Assembly (NCBI GenBank): GCA_035479875.1
Contig: DATIIH010000012.1
Span: 62,001-126,000 of the forward strand
Source of the DNA: PMNU01 sp035479875
GTDB taxonomy: Bacteria > Patescibacteriota > Saccharimonadia > Saccharimonadales > UBA4665
DNA: 64,000 nt
Direction of reading: 5' to 3'
Every line of letters starts with the position of its first letter. Positions within the stretch are counted from its first letter, which is position 1. Below are positions 1 to 8,871 of this stretch, one piece after another. The notes beneath the pieces are model-generated. The model had not been told where the DNA came from. It searched no databases and saw only the letters and a program-made list of their open reading frames with translations. A program made the translations under genes and the position numbers.

Positions 1-1
1 C

Positions 2-178
2 CTGTCGCTAGCCGAGCGGCCCGACATTGCGCATGAGCAAAAAGACTTGCTAGCCGAGCGCGAAGCTGCCCGCGGGAGCAAAGATTGGACTAGATCCGAC
101 GAGCTGCGCGGCACACTGGGCAAGCAGGGTATAGGCGTGCGCGACACCGATGGCGGCCCGGTGTGGTTCCGCCAGTAA
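2..178 (+). CDS. cysS: Cysteinyl-tRNA synthetase, C-terminal fragment
   Basis: Open from the window edge to a TAA, 58 codons. The translated tail (LAEREAARGSKDW, then a DELR motif, then GIGVRDTDGGPVWFRQ) matches the C-terminal alpha-helical/anticodon-region end of class I CysRS, where AR-A-KDW-ADEIR and a VxDTxxGxxW ending are typical. The enzyme charges tRNA-Cys in the cytoplasm. The catalytic domain lies upstream of the window. The call rests on a short segment but the pattern is distinctive. Confidence 0.75.
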   Translation: MSLAERPDIAHEQKDLLAEREAARGSKDWTRSDELRGTLGKQGIGVRDTDGGPVWFRQ

Positions 179-182
179 AACC

Positions 183-1301
183 TTAGGCTTTCTTTTCGGT
201 GACGCTTGCTTGGTACGTAGATTCCTCGATGATGTGTTTAGTGTGCAAATAATCGAGTAGGGCAATGCGGATACAACCCATGGCCGGAATGGCTACCAAT
301 CCGCCAAACAACCCGCCAAAACTCACACCAATAATAACCGCGCTAAACACCAACAGCGGCGACATGTTAGTACTGTTGGCTTGAATGCGTGGCTGAATAA
401 TGTAGTTCTCGATTTGCTGGTACAAAATGTAGTAGGCCAAAACCAACACCGCTGAAACAGGTGAGTGGAACAAGGCTACGGTAGTCACGATAACAGCACC
501 GATGCTGTGGCCAATCAGCGGAATTAAGCCACACACAAAGACCACTACAATAAGCGCCGCCGGATAGCTAATATGCAATATGATCAGCGCAGGCAATAGG
601 AGTGAGGCGGCAATAAATGCCAGTACTACTTGGCCGTTTACGTACCCCTTTACGACCTTGTACATGTCGAGCGCCAAACGGTCGGCACGGCTGTGGTGGC
701 GATCGGGAATAACATCACGCATAAAACGCAGCCAGCGCGGGCCTTCAATGAGCATCATGAACGTTAATACCAAAATAGTTAACACCGAAAATACGCTGCT
801 GCCGACTTTGGTTATACCACTCAGTGCCGTACCGCCGATGTCGCCAAGGCGATCAGTAACTTGGTGCGAAAATTTATCTACTTGCGGCTCTAACTTATAG
901 CGGGCGATAAATTTGCCCACGCCGCTATTCTGATCACGAGCTTGCTCGATTAATCCAGGCACCGCCTGTACAAAATTAGAAGTTTGGCCCACCAAAGGTG
1001 GGATAACCAGGGCCAAAAAGCCAGCTAAAAAGCCAATCACCACAAAAAACGAAATAGCTGTGGCTGTGGCGCGGCTGCCCTTGCGCTTGCCGGGCAGGCG
1101 TTCGGCGATCCAGTGCACCGGGCCATTGAGTGCCAATGCTAAAAAGAAGCCAGTAAAGATGAGTACTAGAGCGTGCGCCGCGTGTTTGAGCGAGGCCAGG
1201 CCAATGACTGACACAATAACCAGCAGCAACACACGGATAACCGTGTTGTTGCTAATAGAGAACTCTACATGTTCGGTCGACTTTTGGCGGAAGCTCAGCA
1301 T
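183..1301 (-). CDS. AI-2E family transporter (PerM/UPF0118-like permease)
   Basis: A 372-aa polytopic membrane protein. There is a hydrophobic pair near residues 20-55, a membrane segment near 75-95, a long soluble loop at about 100-180, and a cluster of C-terminal membrane segments. These contain the family-like features YVNGQVVLAFIAA, LIPLIGHSIGA and IQPRIQANSTNMSPLLV. Proteins of this family act as exporters or ion antiporters; the substrate cannot be read from sequence. Its stop lies 4 nt from the cysS stop (convergent), and the glycosyltransferase gene lies just upstream on the same strand with a 17-nt gap, so co-transcription is likely. Confidence 0.85.
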   Translation of the reverse strand: MLSFRQKSTEHVEFSISNNTVIRVLLLVIVSVIGLASLKHAAHALVLIFTGFFLALALNGPVHWIAERLPGKRKGSRATATAISFFVVIGFLAGFLALVIPPLVGQTSNFVQAVPGLIEQARDQNSGVGKFIARYKLEPQVDKFSHQVTDRLGDIGGTALSGITKVGSSVFSVLTILVLTFMMLIEGPRWLRFMRDVIPDRHHSRADRLALDMYKVVKGYVNGQVVLAFIAASLLLPALIILHISYPAALIVVVFVCGLIPLIGHSIGAVIVTTVALFHSPVSAVLVLAYYILYQQIENYIIQPRIQANSTNMSPLLVFSAVIIGVSFGGLFGGLVAIPAMGCIRIALLDYLHTKHIIEESTYQASVTEKKA

Positions 1302-1318
1302 TATGCCACCATTATGGC

Positions 1319-2491
1319 TTAGCCACGCCGCTTATGCAACGCCTGCTGGTAGATTGCGAGCGTGCGGGCACCGACGCGCGCCACGTCAAATTGCTTGCTG
1401 TATGCTTGCTGCCAGGCGTGTGCGGCCTGCCGCGCCCGGGGATCGATAAGTGCGTTCACCAGCTTAACGGCAAACTGGGTAGTATCGAGCGGGTCAAAGA
1501 GTGCTTCTGGCCGTGGCGCCATGACGCTGGCGTAGCCGGGGTTATTACCGGCTAACACCATGCCGCGCGCAGCGCCAAATGCTTCCAAAAGCACTACGCC
1601 AAAGCTTTCGCCGCCCGTGCTGGGATACACCACCACATCGGCCGAAGCCAAATAGCGCGGCTTGTCTGCTTCACTAATGAACCCAGTGAACTCTACGATG
1701 TCGGTCAACTGGTGGTCGGCCGTGTATTTTTCGAGCTCTGCGCGCAATGGGCCATCGCTGCAAACAATAACGCGCGCGTCATGCGGCCATATGCCCTCTG
1801 CCACGGCGTGTGCTACCGCCTTAAGTAACAGTCCGCAACCTTTGCGCTCCACCAACCTGCCTAGAAAGACAACGTTTAAACCCTTGGCATAACGCGTAAG
1901 CGGCTTTGCGCCCACAAATTTGTCTAGTTCTATCGGGAGCCCCTCTACCTTGCTGTCAATCTTGAACGTCTGCAAAGCAAACTGACGAGCAGGTTCAGAC
2001 GTAGCGAGCATGACGTCGAACCGCTTGAGCGTGCTCCGCACCAGTACGCCCAGCATGCGGTTAGCGGTCGTTACTAGGCGCGAATGTGGTGCAACATGAA
2101 AGGTACCGACCACCGCAGTACGTGGACTAGCAGCACGGATGACTTTGGCAGCCAGAGCAGGGCTATAGGGCACCTGCACATGTAGCACGTCAAACTGCTC
2201 ACGAGTTACTAGCCTACGAATTGACTTCATCCTAACGGGCAGTGGTATAGGCGTCCGGTTATGGTTGAACCGCACCGTAATGTTACGACTCAATGAATGC
2301 AAGTTAGGGATGTCAGTACGCTTGGTCTCACCCACTAGATAGTGCACTTCGTGACCTTCGCTAGCCAGCCAACGGCTCAAAATGAGCACATACTGCGCAA
2401 CGCCCTCGTTTTTGTCCAACGAGGCATCAAAGACGAAGCCGATTTTAAGCTTTGGGGCCGCCACGTTTGAACTCGGCAATTGCCGCCTCAT
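1319..2491 (-). CDS. GT4 glycosyltransferase (PimB/PimA-like)
   Basis: A 390-aa protein with a two-Rossmann GT-B fold. The N-terminal acceptor domain shows KIGFVFDASLDKNEGVAQYV. The C-terminal nucleotide-sugar domain has VVFLGRLVERKGCGLLL, and the donor-binding ESFGVVLLEAFGAARG carries the E-x7-E motif of family GT4. Likely a cytoplasmic sugar transferase building a glycolipid or surface glycan. Its 5' end overlaps the preceding GT gene by 47 nt; the true start could be a TTG or GTG a few codons in, because homology begins near KLKIGFVF. The overlap and shared orientation imply one operon and sequential sugar additions. Confidence 0.85.
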   Translation of the reverse strand: MRRQLPSSNVAAPKLKIGFVFDASLDKNEGVAQYVLILSRWLASEGHEVHYLVGETKRTDIPNLHSLSRNITVRFNHNRTPIPLPVRMKSIRRLVTREQFDVLHVQVPYSPALAAKVIRAASPRTAVVGTFHVAPHSRLVTTANRMLGVLVRSTLKRFDVMLATSEPARQFALQTFKIDSKVEGLPIELDKFVGAKPLTRYAKGLNVVFLGRLVERKGCGLLLKAVAHAVAEGIWPHDARVIVCSDGPLRAELEKYTADHQLTDIVEFTGFISEADKPRYLASADVVVYPSTGGESFGVVLLEAFGAARGMVLAGNNPGYASVMAPRPEALFDPLDTTQFAVKLVNALIDPRARQAAHAWQQAYSKQFDVARVGARTLAIYQQALHKRRG

Positions 2492-3581
2492 ACACCTCTA
2501 GATACTGATCCACAATCCGCTGATAGCTATACTTGGGCATTTCGTTTTCGGCCCATTCCCGCCAAAGCGCACGCAGATCGTTTTCGTATAGCAAAAGTTC
2601 AAGTCGGCGCGCAAACTCGTTGGTGTGTTTGGGGTGCACGAGCGAAAGTGCACCGAGACCGTTAAGCACAGCTTCGTAGCCCGGATTGTCGCCGGCTACC
2701 GTCACCAGGCCGCAAGCCATGGCTTCAATAAGCACAATACCAAAGCTTTCGCCGTAGAGTGATGGCGCACAAAACAAGTCGCTGGTTTGCAGCAGCTTGA
2801 CCTTATGGGCGTCACTCACAAAGCCTAAAAAGCTGACGTTCTTGAGCTGCAGGTCGGCAGCCAGCATCTCCATCTTTTCGCGGTCAACGCCGTCGCCAGC
2901 TAACACCAACGAAACGTCGGGCCGGTGCTCGCTGAGTGCCTTAAAAGCGTGCAACAAATATTTGACGCCTTTACGACCCTCTATGCGGCCCACATACAAA
3001 ATAGTCTTGTGACGACGTTTATCACCAAAGCTGCGCGGGCGCGTAAACGAATCATCGACGGCATTAGGAATAATCGCCACCGGATCATCGGTAAGGCGAC
3101 ACACCAGTTCGGCAGCAGCATCCGATACAGCAGTCAGGCCATGCAAATATTTGAGCGAGGCCTTGGTGTAAGGCGTAATAACACGGGCGAAGGAGCGGCT
3201 CATGATGTCTTCGGGCATTTTGGCGTGGAAGGTAGCCACGTTAGCCGTCTGCGAGCGAGTCAGAATTTGGAAACTGAGCATCGGGATCCAAGGCTCGTGG
3301 AAGTGCAACACGTCAAACTTCTCGTCCTCAAGCATCTGTTCGATCTTTTCGCTTAGGCTAGCCGACAGCTGAATAGTAGTGTGGGTAGGCGACTTAAAGT
3401 CGGCAGCGCTGCCAATAAAAATCATCCGGTCGCGTGGGACGTCGTCGTGATCTTGAGGCCGCGGCGTAATAATGTAGGTCTCATGTCCACGACGCAACAA
3501 TTCCTGCTGCATGTCTAATACAATCTCTTGGACCCCACCTCTTTTGGCAACATTATAGGGGCAAACCAATCCGATCTTCAT
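2445..3581 (-). CDS. GT4 glycosyltransferase (PimA-like mannosyltransferase family)
   Basis: A 378-aa GT-B enzyme. It opens with MKIGLVCPYNVAKRGGVQEIV, the classical N-terminus of phosphatidylinositol mannosyltransferase-type GT4 proteins with its glycine-rich GGVQ loop. DVLHFHEPWIPMLSFQ follows, then ILYVGRIEGRKGVKYLL and the E-x7-E segment ESFGIVLIEAMACG. A GT4 acting on a lipid-linked acceptor at the inner membrane face is plausible. It overlaps the next GT gene. An upstream AGAGGTAAGT acts as the ribosome site, with a TACAAT box about 11 nt before the ATG. Assignment to a specific sugar or acceptor is inference; an inositol-phosphate synthase does occur at 43.4 kb. Confidence 0.88.
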   Translation of the reverse strand: MKIGLVCPYNVAKRGGVQEIVLDMQQELLRRGHETYIITPRPQDHDDVPRDRMIFIGSAADFKSPTHTTIQLSASLSEKIEQMLEDEKFDVLHFHEPWIPMLSFQILTRSQTANVATFHAKMPEDIMSRSFARVITPYTKASLKYLHGLTAVSDAAAELVCRLTDDPVAIIPNAVDDSFTRPRSFGDKRRHKTILYVGRIEGRKGVKYLLHAFKALSEHRPDVSLVLAGDGVDREKMEMLAADLQLKNVSFLGFVSDAHKVKLLQTSDLFCAPSLYGESFGIVLIEAMACGLVTVAGDNPGYEAVLNGLGALSLVHPKHTNEFARRLELLLYENDLRALWREWAENEMPKYSYQRIVDQYLEVYEAAIAEFKRGGPKA

Positions 3582-3612
3582 ACTTACCTCTTATTGTACC
3601 ATGTGGCGTGCG

Positions 3613-4548
3613 TTACTTCTTTTCGGCTAACACGCGGCGTAACTTGAGCGGGATGAATGTGGCTGCCTCCCGCTTGTTGGCAATGACGCTAGGAGCATGT
3701 GACTTGAGATCGAGTGAATATCCAACAAAATCTTTAAAAATAATGCGCATGTGCTGTTCAACTACCGTGCTATCAAAGTAGTAGTCCCCGGTGGTGCCAA
3801 TGTGCCAGACGGGCAGATCCACCTTTTGCCTGCAGTTGTCGACGTTGAGGAACTCACGAGTAGTGCTCATATACGTACGCACGTCATTGGATTGCCAGAG
3901 ATCGATCTCCATATCCATAGTCGCGTTAAACTTTTCGGGCGAACCAATGCTAGCGGCAAATTTCTTTTTAGCATTATGTGTCTGCTTGTACGCCTTTCGC
4001 AGCACCCAAGGATTAAGCGCGATATAGCGGAACAGCCAAGGGCAGGGCGGAATCGACATCGCAAGCGAGAAGCTGCGGTACCACAGCAAGCGCCGCTTGC
4101 TAAACATAAAGTCGTCGTGGTGGCTAAAACCGATGGCGCTCACCAGCATATCCACCCGCTTGGTCAGCTCTGGGTAACGTTGCAGCATCCGTGTGACTAT
4201 CAAAAAGCCGTACGAAATGCCCACAATCGTCACTCGTTTACGCTTGTAGCGCATCTTGATAAACGATGCCATGTAATCAGCCATATTGTCGAGTGTGGGC
4301 TTTTGGCCAATCTTATAAAAACTGTCCATACCGCCGAAGCCAGGTAGGTCTGGCATGGTCACGCCGCCGTACGTGTTGAAGTTCTGGATAAGCCCCCACC
4401 AGCGTTCCAGAAGCGCGTGGTGGCCGTAGACTACTAAAATCTCGCGGTCTACGCCTTTGGGTGCGGGCACATACATCATCCGCCCTTGAAGGCCATTCAT
4501 ATTGAGCGGCTCTATGTACACAGCCGGATCGTTCACGAGTTTTGGCAT
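3613..4548 (-). CDS. Alpha/beta-fold hydrolase
   Basis: A 311-aa protein starting at the ATG of MPKLVNDPAVYIEPLN; a longer frame extends 30 codons upstream but lacks family-like sequence. A nucleophile elbow GISYG follows the LVVYGHHALLERWW and MPDLPGFGGMDS strands typical of alpha/beta hydrolases. A late WHIGTTGDYYFD (acid) and SHAPS (candidate histidine) could complete the Ser-Asp-His triad. The substrate is unknown; esterase or acyl-lipid hydrolase are both possible. It lies upstream of the two GT genes on the same strand with a 31-nt gap, so it may belong to the same envelope-glycan operon, although a promoter-like TACAAT is present between them. Confidence 0.75.
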   Translation of the reverse strand: MPKLVNDPAVYIEPLNMNGLQGRMMYVPAPKGVDREILVVYGHHALLERWWGLIQNFNTYGGVTMPDLPGFGGMDSFYKIGQKPTLDNMADYMASFIKMRYKRKRVTIVGISYGFLIVTRMLQRYPELTKRVDMLVSAIGFSHHDDFMFSKRRLLWYRSFSLAMSIPPCPWLFRYIALNPWVLRKAYKQTHNAKKKFAASIGSPEKFNATMDMEIDLWQSNDVRTYMSTTREFLNVDNCRQKVDLPVWHIGTTGDYYFDSTVVEQHMRIIFKDFVGYSLDLKSHAPSVIANKREAATFIPLKLRRVLAEKK

Positions 4549-4656
4549 ATATAGGTACTGTACCCGAGAGGCAGATATCCGACAATACCAACCGGGCACA
4601 TTGCGACTTACGGCGCGGACTACATTGCAGGCCGACAACCTGCTACCATAACAAGT

Positions 4657-5184
4657 ATGAAAACAATTCTCATGGACCGCGATGGCACGCTCGTGGTCGA
4701 CCCGCCAAACGGACGCATCGAATCGATTGAGCAGCTCCAGCTCTTTCCAGACACGATCGACGCGCTCCGATTACTGGCCCAAAACGACTTTAATATCGTC
4801 ATCGTCAGCAACCAGGCCGGTATTGCCGAAGGGCGAATTACCGTGCCGCAATATGAGGCTATCAACCAAAAACTGTTTGAAATGCTTGCGCCCAGCGGCA
4901 TCCAGATACTCAAAGCCTACACTTGTCCCCACGGTGAAGATAGCGCGTGCGAATGCCGCAAACCAGAGACTAAGCTCGGTACGCGGGCAGCCGCCGATTT
5001 TAACATCGACCTCACGCAAACCTATGTGGTGGGCGACGCTCAAGCCGACCTCGACTTTGCCCACAATCTCGGTGCGGGGAGCATCCTGGTGCGCACCGGC
5101 AACACGCCCGTAGAAGGCGAAGGCGCCACACTGGTAGCCAGCAATCTATACGAAGCCGCCCAATATCTAGCCGACCACCGTTGA
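4657..5184 (+). CDS. HAD-IIIA phosphatase (GmhB/histidinol-phosphatase-like)
   Basis: A 175-aa cytoplasmic HAD hydrolase. Motif I is MDRDGTL (Asp nucleophile and acid/base), motif II is VSNQAG, and motif IV is VVGDAQADLDFA. The loop TCPHGEDSACECRKP carries the Cys-x-His...Cys-x-Cys zinc site characteristic of the GmhB subfamily. GmhB removes the C7 phosphate of heptose bisphosphate; related members hydrolyse histidinol phosphate or other sugar phosphates, so the substrate is uncertain. The gene is divergent from the alpha/beta hydrolase. A TACCAT box sits 7 nt before the ATG with no Shine-Dalgarno site, suggesting a leaderless message. Confidence 0.82.
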   Translation: MKTILMDRDGTLVVDPPNGRIESIEQLQLFPDTIDALRLLAQNDFNIVIVSNQAGIAEGRITVPQYEAINQKLFEMLAPSGIQILKAYTCPHGEDSACECRKPETKLGTRAAADFNIDLTQTYVVGDAQADLDFAHNLGAGSILVRTGNTPVEGEGATLVASNLYEAAQYLADHR

Positions 5185-5209
5185 AAATTTGCCCGTAATA
5201 CGCTAAACT
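5181..5209 (+). promoter_or_regulatory. Promoter of tRNA-Gln
   Basis: TTGAAA at 5181-5186 and TAAACT at 5204-5209 are separated by exactly 17 nt, a good sigma-70-type pair. The predicted start is about 15 nt before the mature tRNA. The -35 overlaps the stop codon of the upstream phosphatase gene. Confidence 0.6.
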
Positions 5210-5231
5210 TACACCGTTACGGTCCCGTTAT

Positions 5232-5306
5232 TGGGGGTTGGCCAAGTGGTAAGGCACCAGGTTTTGGTCCTGGCATTCGGGGGTTCGAATCCCTCACCCC
5301 CAGCCA
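5232..5306 (+). tRNA. tRNA-Gln (anticodon UUG)
   Basis: A complete cloverleaf. Acceptor TGGGGGT (5232-5238) pairs with ACCCCCA (5296-5302), followed by discriminator G and an encoded CCA (5304-5306). The anticodon stem CCAGG/CCTGG encloses the loop TTTTGGT, giving anticodon UUG. The T arm has GGTTCGAAT in its stem-loop. The U1-A72 pair and UUG anticodon match the bacterial tRNA-Gln pattern. It reads CAA, and CAG by wobble. Confidence 0.96.
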
Positions 5307-5427
5307 ATTTAAATTGCCGATGCGAAGGTATGCCAAAAATGGAACGCTTTTTTTGTTTTAGCCTATCCCTCCAGTTGGAGGGCCCCGGGCTCTCATGTCG
5401 TTTCAGTACTTAACGGAGAAACTTACG

Positions 5428-6054
5428 ATGTCAGAATTCACAAGCCCTACAGCGGCCTTCGATCACTTGCTACTAGTCGCTCAACATGGCCGACTCTACA
5501 CAATAGATGAAGTGTTTGATGCAGCCCGCAACGAAGATCCCAATGCACAGGTTGGGACTGGCCTCGATTTGACAGAGCATCTAATGCTCCCCGGCCGAGA
5601 TGGTAATATCCCGGTGGAGACGGAAGCTGCGCTACGACTTATTGCCGTAGACTCTAATTTTCGCCGTATTACTGGTAACACAGCCTGTCGCTTATTCGCA
5701 CGCACACGATTGAGCGCTCCTGATAGTGCATGCATTCCTACCTCGAGATATCCCCGAGGAGAGCGTCTCTCGTATGCGAGCTACATGCTTACTCACGATG
5801 ACGTTGCAGCAGTCATGGCGGGAGAGCAGCCAAGCTACGCTTGCGAAACGAAATGGGGGCAAGGTAGCAGCTTCAGCGATAGCCTTTTTGATTCTACGGG
5901 CGTCGGCACCTATCATAAACAGTTTGTTAACACGGCAAAGGCAGTACTGCCAAACATGCTTACAATGCTTTCCGAGACTACCACCGGCACATTTTACCCA
6001 CGCGAGTTGGTACAGTTGGCGGGGTATGTTTCAGCAAGACACGAAGAACAATAG
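5428..6054 (+). CDS. Hypothetical protein
   Basis: A 208-aa protein with no domain I recognise. The start is chosen at 5428 because GGAGAAA lies 8 nt upstream; an in-frame start 33 nt earlier has no ribosome site. The sequence is soluble, with no signal peptide or membrane segment, and contains a central Cys/Arg-rich stretch (TACRLFARTRLSAPDSAC) and a glycine/serine-rich GQGSSFSDSLFDSTG. It stands alone between the tRNA and a strong terminator, so it is a single-gene unit. Function unknown. Confidence 0.6.
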   Translation: MSEFTSPTAAFDHLLLVAQHGRLYTIDEVFDAARNEDPNAQVGTGLDLTEHLMLPGRDGNIPVETEAALRLIAVDSNFRRITGNTACRLFARTRLSAPDSACIPTSRYPRGERLSYASYMLTHDDVAAVMAGEQPSYACETKWGQGSSFSDSLFDSTGVGTYHKQFVNTAKAVLPNMLTMLSETTTGTFYPRELVQLAGYVSARHEEQ

Positions 6055-6071
6055 AAAATGTAAGCTCGTAA

Positions 6072-6097
6072 CAGCCCCGTAAAAGGGGCTGTTTTTT
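6072..6097 (+). terminator. Rho-independent terminator
   Basis: CAGCCCC (6072-6078) and GGGGCTG (6085-6091) form a perfect 7-bp stem with the loop GTAAAA, immediately followed by TTTTTT. It ends the hypothetical gene 5428-6054. Confidence 0.93.
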
Positions 6098-6266
6098 GAT
6101 TTGAGTTTTGGCAGCTAAAGGAAGGTCCTGGCGGTCTTAAACGACACCCAGCGTTCAGTTTCCTAGGTCGCTAACAGCTTATTCCTTCTAGCTTCTACCC
6201 AAGTAGGGTAAAATCAGCAGCCAAGGGGTACCACTGGAACTCACTTACCGTCGCCTTATTTCGTTA

Positions 6267-6295
6267 TTGTTACGCCTCCTTCAGTCCTGTAATAT
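6267..6295 (+). promoter_or_regulatory. Promoter of the secreted lectin gene
   Basis: TTGTTA (6267-6272) and TAATAT (6290-6295) are 17 nt apart, about 30 nt before the ATG at 6328. The DNA between the terminator at 6097 and this promoter (about 170 nt) shows no other feature I can support. Confidence 0.5.
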
Positions 6296-6327
6296 AAGCG
6301 TAAGTATTACGAGAGGCGTCGGGTGGA

Positions 6328-8093
6328 ATGAGATTAATTGCGCGCAACGTGAAATGGATAGTCTTGGCAGCGGCATACGGGCTGGTGCTGGCAGCTAGCG
6401 GCGTGTGGTCAGTACGACAGGTGTCGGCGCTAACTGATACCGTCTTTCTGATGAGCAAGCCGCTGGCCCAGACTACCGCAAACACTGCAACCTTTACCTT
6501 CGACAGCTTCAATAGCAACCCGTTGGAATGTAAGCTAGATAGCGCGAGTTTTAGCGCCTGCACCAGCCCATACACAGCTTCGTCGTTGGCAGATGGCAGC
6601 CATACATTCACCGTCCACGCCATCGGCGGCACCAATCCACAATCTACGGCATCCTACACTTGGTCGATTAACGCCTTGCCCGTGTTTGCGGGCGGCAGTA
6701 GTGTGAGTGGCATTGTAACCACGCCCCTCGCGATCTCTGATTTACAGGTGAGTGACAGCGGCAACGAAACCTTAACCCTGGAGCTACAAGCGCCGAGCGG
6801 CACCCTAGCTATGGCTACTACCGCTGGCCTTACCTTTACCGGTAGCCCTGCCGGTGCCAGCCTGAAGTTTAGCGGCACTCGAACAGATCTCAACACAGCG
6901 CTAGCAACGCTCACGTATACCCCATCAGTTAGCGGCAGTCTGACGGTTAGCGCCTTTATTGACGGCCAGGATGGCCAAATCTACGACATGCTGAACGGCC
7001 ATGCCTACAAAGTAGTGAGCACTGGCCCCCAGGATTAGACTGGGCCGGCGCCAAGGCCGCAGCCGACGCCTCTACCTACGGCGGCGTCACCGGCTACCTA
7101 GCCACGGCCACTAGCAAGGCAGAGGATGATTTCATGCAAGCCATGTTGCCCAGTACCGCTTGGATGGGTGCTAGCGACGCTGCCAGCGAAGGCGACTGGA
7201 AATGGGTAGACGGGCCCGAAAATGGCACCTCTTTTTGGAGCGGTGGTGTAGGCGGGTTAACCGTGGGGGGCGCTTACGCTAATTGGCAATTTGGCCAGCC
7301 CGACAACTTTGGTGGTGCCGAAAACTGTAGCGAAATGCGGGTGGACCCCACCAGTAGCTGGAACGACCAAAGCTGCGGCTCACTGCGGCAGTATTACATT
7401 GTGGAGTACGGCGATGGCAGTACTATTCCATACATGGCCACTACTCAAATCTCGGTCACATCCGATCCGGATGGCGACGATGACGGCGACGGCTTAAACA
7501 ACTCGGTCGAAACGCAAGGCCCCAACCACGGCGACACCAACAACGACGGCATCGCTGATATGCTGCAAGCCAACGTCACCACACAACCCAGCCCCACCAG
7601 TAGCACATATGTAACGGTACAGACCAGCTGTACGGCCAACCTGGGTGTCGAGGTGGGCGACGAGTCGGCCTCACACCACGACGCGGGTTACGACTATCCG
7701 TTTGGGCTGGTCGGATTCATTGGCACCGGTTGCGGCGCTCCCGGTTCAACAGTAACGATCACGCAATACTACTTTGGTACGGCCGACCTTGCCAAGCTGG
7801 CGCTACGCAAATGGAACACCACAAGCGACAGTTACAGTACCATTAGCGGCGCAGCAATTAGCACCATGACCATTGGCGGCCAACCGGTTATAAAAGTGGT
7901 CTACCAGATAGTGGACGGCGGTCCGCTGGACCAAGACCACGCCGCAGACGGCAACATCAGGGACCCCGCAGGCCTAGGCATAAGTGTGGTAGGCGCGCCA
8001 AACACCGGCTTAGCGGCGCAAGCCCCACCGTATGCGTTCTTATTGTTGGGCGGAGCATTGCTCGGCGTCGCCGCATTCCTCCGACGCCACTGA
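6328..8093 (+). pseudogene. Secreted, anchored C-type lectin protein with internal frameshift
   Basis: Two adjoining frames make one protein. Frame 1 (6328-7038) has a signal peptide (basic start, then WIVLAAAYGLVLAASG), Ig/cadherin-like Ser/Thr-rich repeats and the start of a lectin fold (LNGHAYKVVS). After the run CCCCC at 7026-7030 the frame shifts by -1 and continues with LDWAGAKAAAD, a QPD carbohydrate motif (WQFGQPDNFGG) and the WND calcium motif. A thrombospondin-3-like Asp-rich calcium segment follows (DPDGDDDGDGLNN). The C-terminus has APNTG, a hydrophobic stretch and RRH, like a sortase-type wall anchor. One extra C would restore a single reading frame. It may be a sequencing error, a decayed gene or phase variation. 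Confidence 0.75.
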
Positions 8094-8175
8094 CCTATGC
8101 AATGACGCAGCCCTCTCTGTGCTTGTAACCCAGATCAGCAAGGGTAAGCTAGATGGTCTAAACAAAACTAGAGGT

Positions 8176-8871
8176 TTATTGCGTTACGGTGAAGCCGCCG
8201 GTTATGGTAGCTTCTTTGTTGTCATGGAATTTGTATGCGCCTAGTTCGGTAAGCCGCATAACCGTGTTGTGGTGCCCATACGCAACCATGCTGCTCTCAC
8301 CGGCATACATTGCAGGCTTTTCGGGCGCGCCAAAGTCTATTTCACGCGTGGCGGCGTCATGATTCATAAATGTGATGGTGTCGCATAAGTGGGCGTCAAC
8401 GTGCGCAGGTGTCGCCATATTGTCCATGAGCATTATCTCGTGGTCTGTCCCAGTTCCTGCAGGGCAAGTACCTGCCTGTTTGCCGCCAACCTCATACACC
8501 GCTTCGTCGGTGGCTATTTTATTCGTCACATCCATGCCGGCCATATTGTAGTGAAGGTTCTTCATAATCCAGAGCGAACCTCCCACCACGACGAAAATAA
8601 TACTGACCGTCGACATAAGGAACAGCGTGTTCCAGTGCGGTTTTTTCTCTCTGCCCAAATGCAAGAAGAAGACCATCTGTACTGCCATCTGTAGCACGGC
8701 AAACCCAAGGATAATTACCAACAGCTCATTCTTATCAAAGGTTTTGTGGACAATCAAGTAGTATGGGATGAGCGTAAATACCAAGGACAGGATAAATCCA
8801 GTAACATAGGACGTCATCGTCCCATGGTGTTCAGGCTGCGTGCCAGGTTTGTGTGTTGGATTACTGCTCAT
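8176..8871 (-). CDS. cyoD: Cytochrome bo3-type quinol oxidase subunit IV fused to a cupredoxin-like domain
   Basis: A 231-aa protein. Residues 1-110 are CyoD-like: a His-rich soluble start, three membrane helices and the family segment LQMAVQMVFFLHLG. From about residue 125 an extracytoplasmic beta-rich domain follows that CyoD normally lacks (CyoD is usually about 110 aa). It has the cupredoxin pattern of ADEAVYEVGG, DTITFMNHDAATREI, YAGESSMVAYG, AYKFHD and GGFTVTQ. The usual Cys-His-Met copper set is not obvious, but HVDAHLC, NHD and YGHHN offer possible ligands. The start overlaps the cyoC stop (ATGA), so the gene is translationally coupled. CyoD stabilises CuB binding during oxidase assembly. 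Confidence 0.85.
   Translation of the reverse strand: MSSNPTHKPGTQPEHHGTMTSYVTGFILSLVFTLIPYYLIVHKTFDKNELLVIILGFAVLQMAVQMVFFLHLGREKKPHWNTLFLMSTVSIIFVVVGGSLWIMKNLHYNMAGMDVTNKIATDEAVYEVGGKQAGTCPAGTGTDHEIMLMDNMATPAHVDAHLCDTITFMNHDAATREIDFGAPEKPAMYAGESSMVAYGHHNTVMRLTELGAYKFHDNKEATITGGFTVTQ

Noticed and set aside
580..900. Reading frames opposite the AI-2E transporter and similar antisense frames throughout
   Set aside because: They are shadows of genes with clear domains on the other strand and lack ribosome sites.
1319..3581. One glycosyltransferase gene split by a frameshift
   Set aside because: Each frame contains its own full set of N-terminal and donor-binding motifs, so they are two paralogous genes that overlap.
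5307..5427. Additional tRNA or terminator directly after tRNA-Gln
   Set aside because: A T-rich run (around 5350) is present but no adequate stem precedes it, and no second cloverleaf can be drawn.
6328..7140. Programmed -1 ribosomal frameshift in the lectin gene
   Set aside because: The C5 run is not an X-XXY-YYZ slippery heptamer in the upstream frame and no downstream stem-loop stood out; homopolymer error, phase variation or decay fit better.
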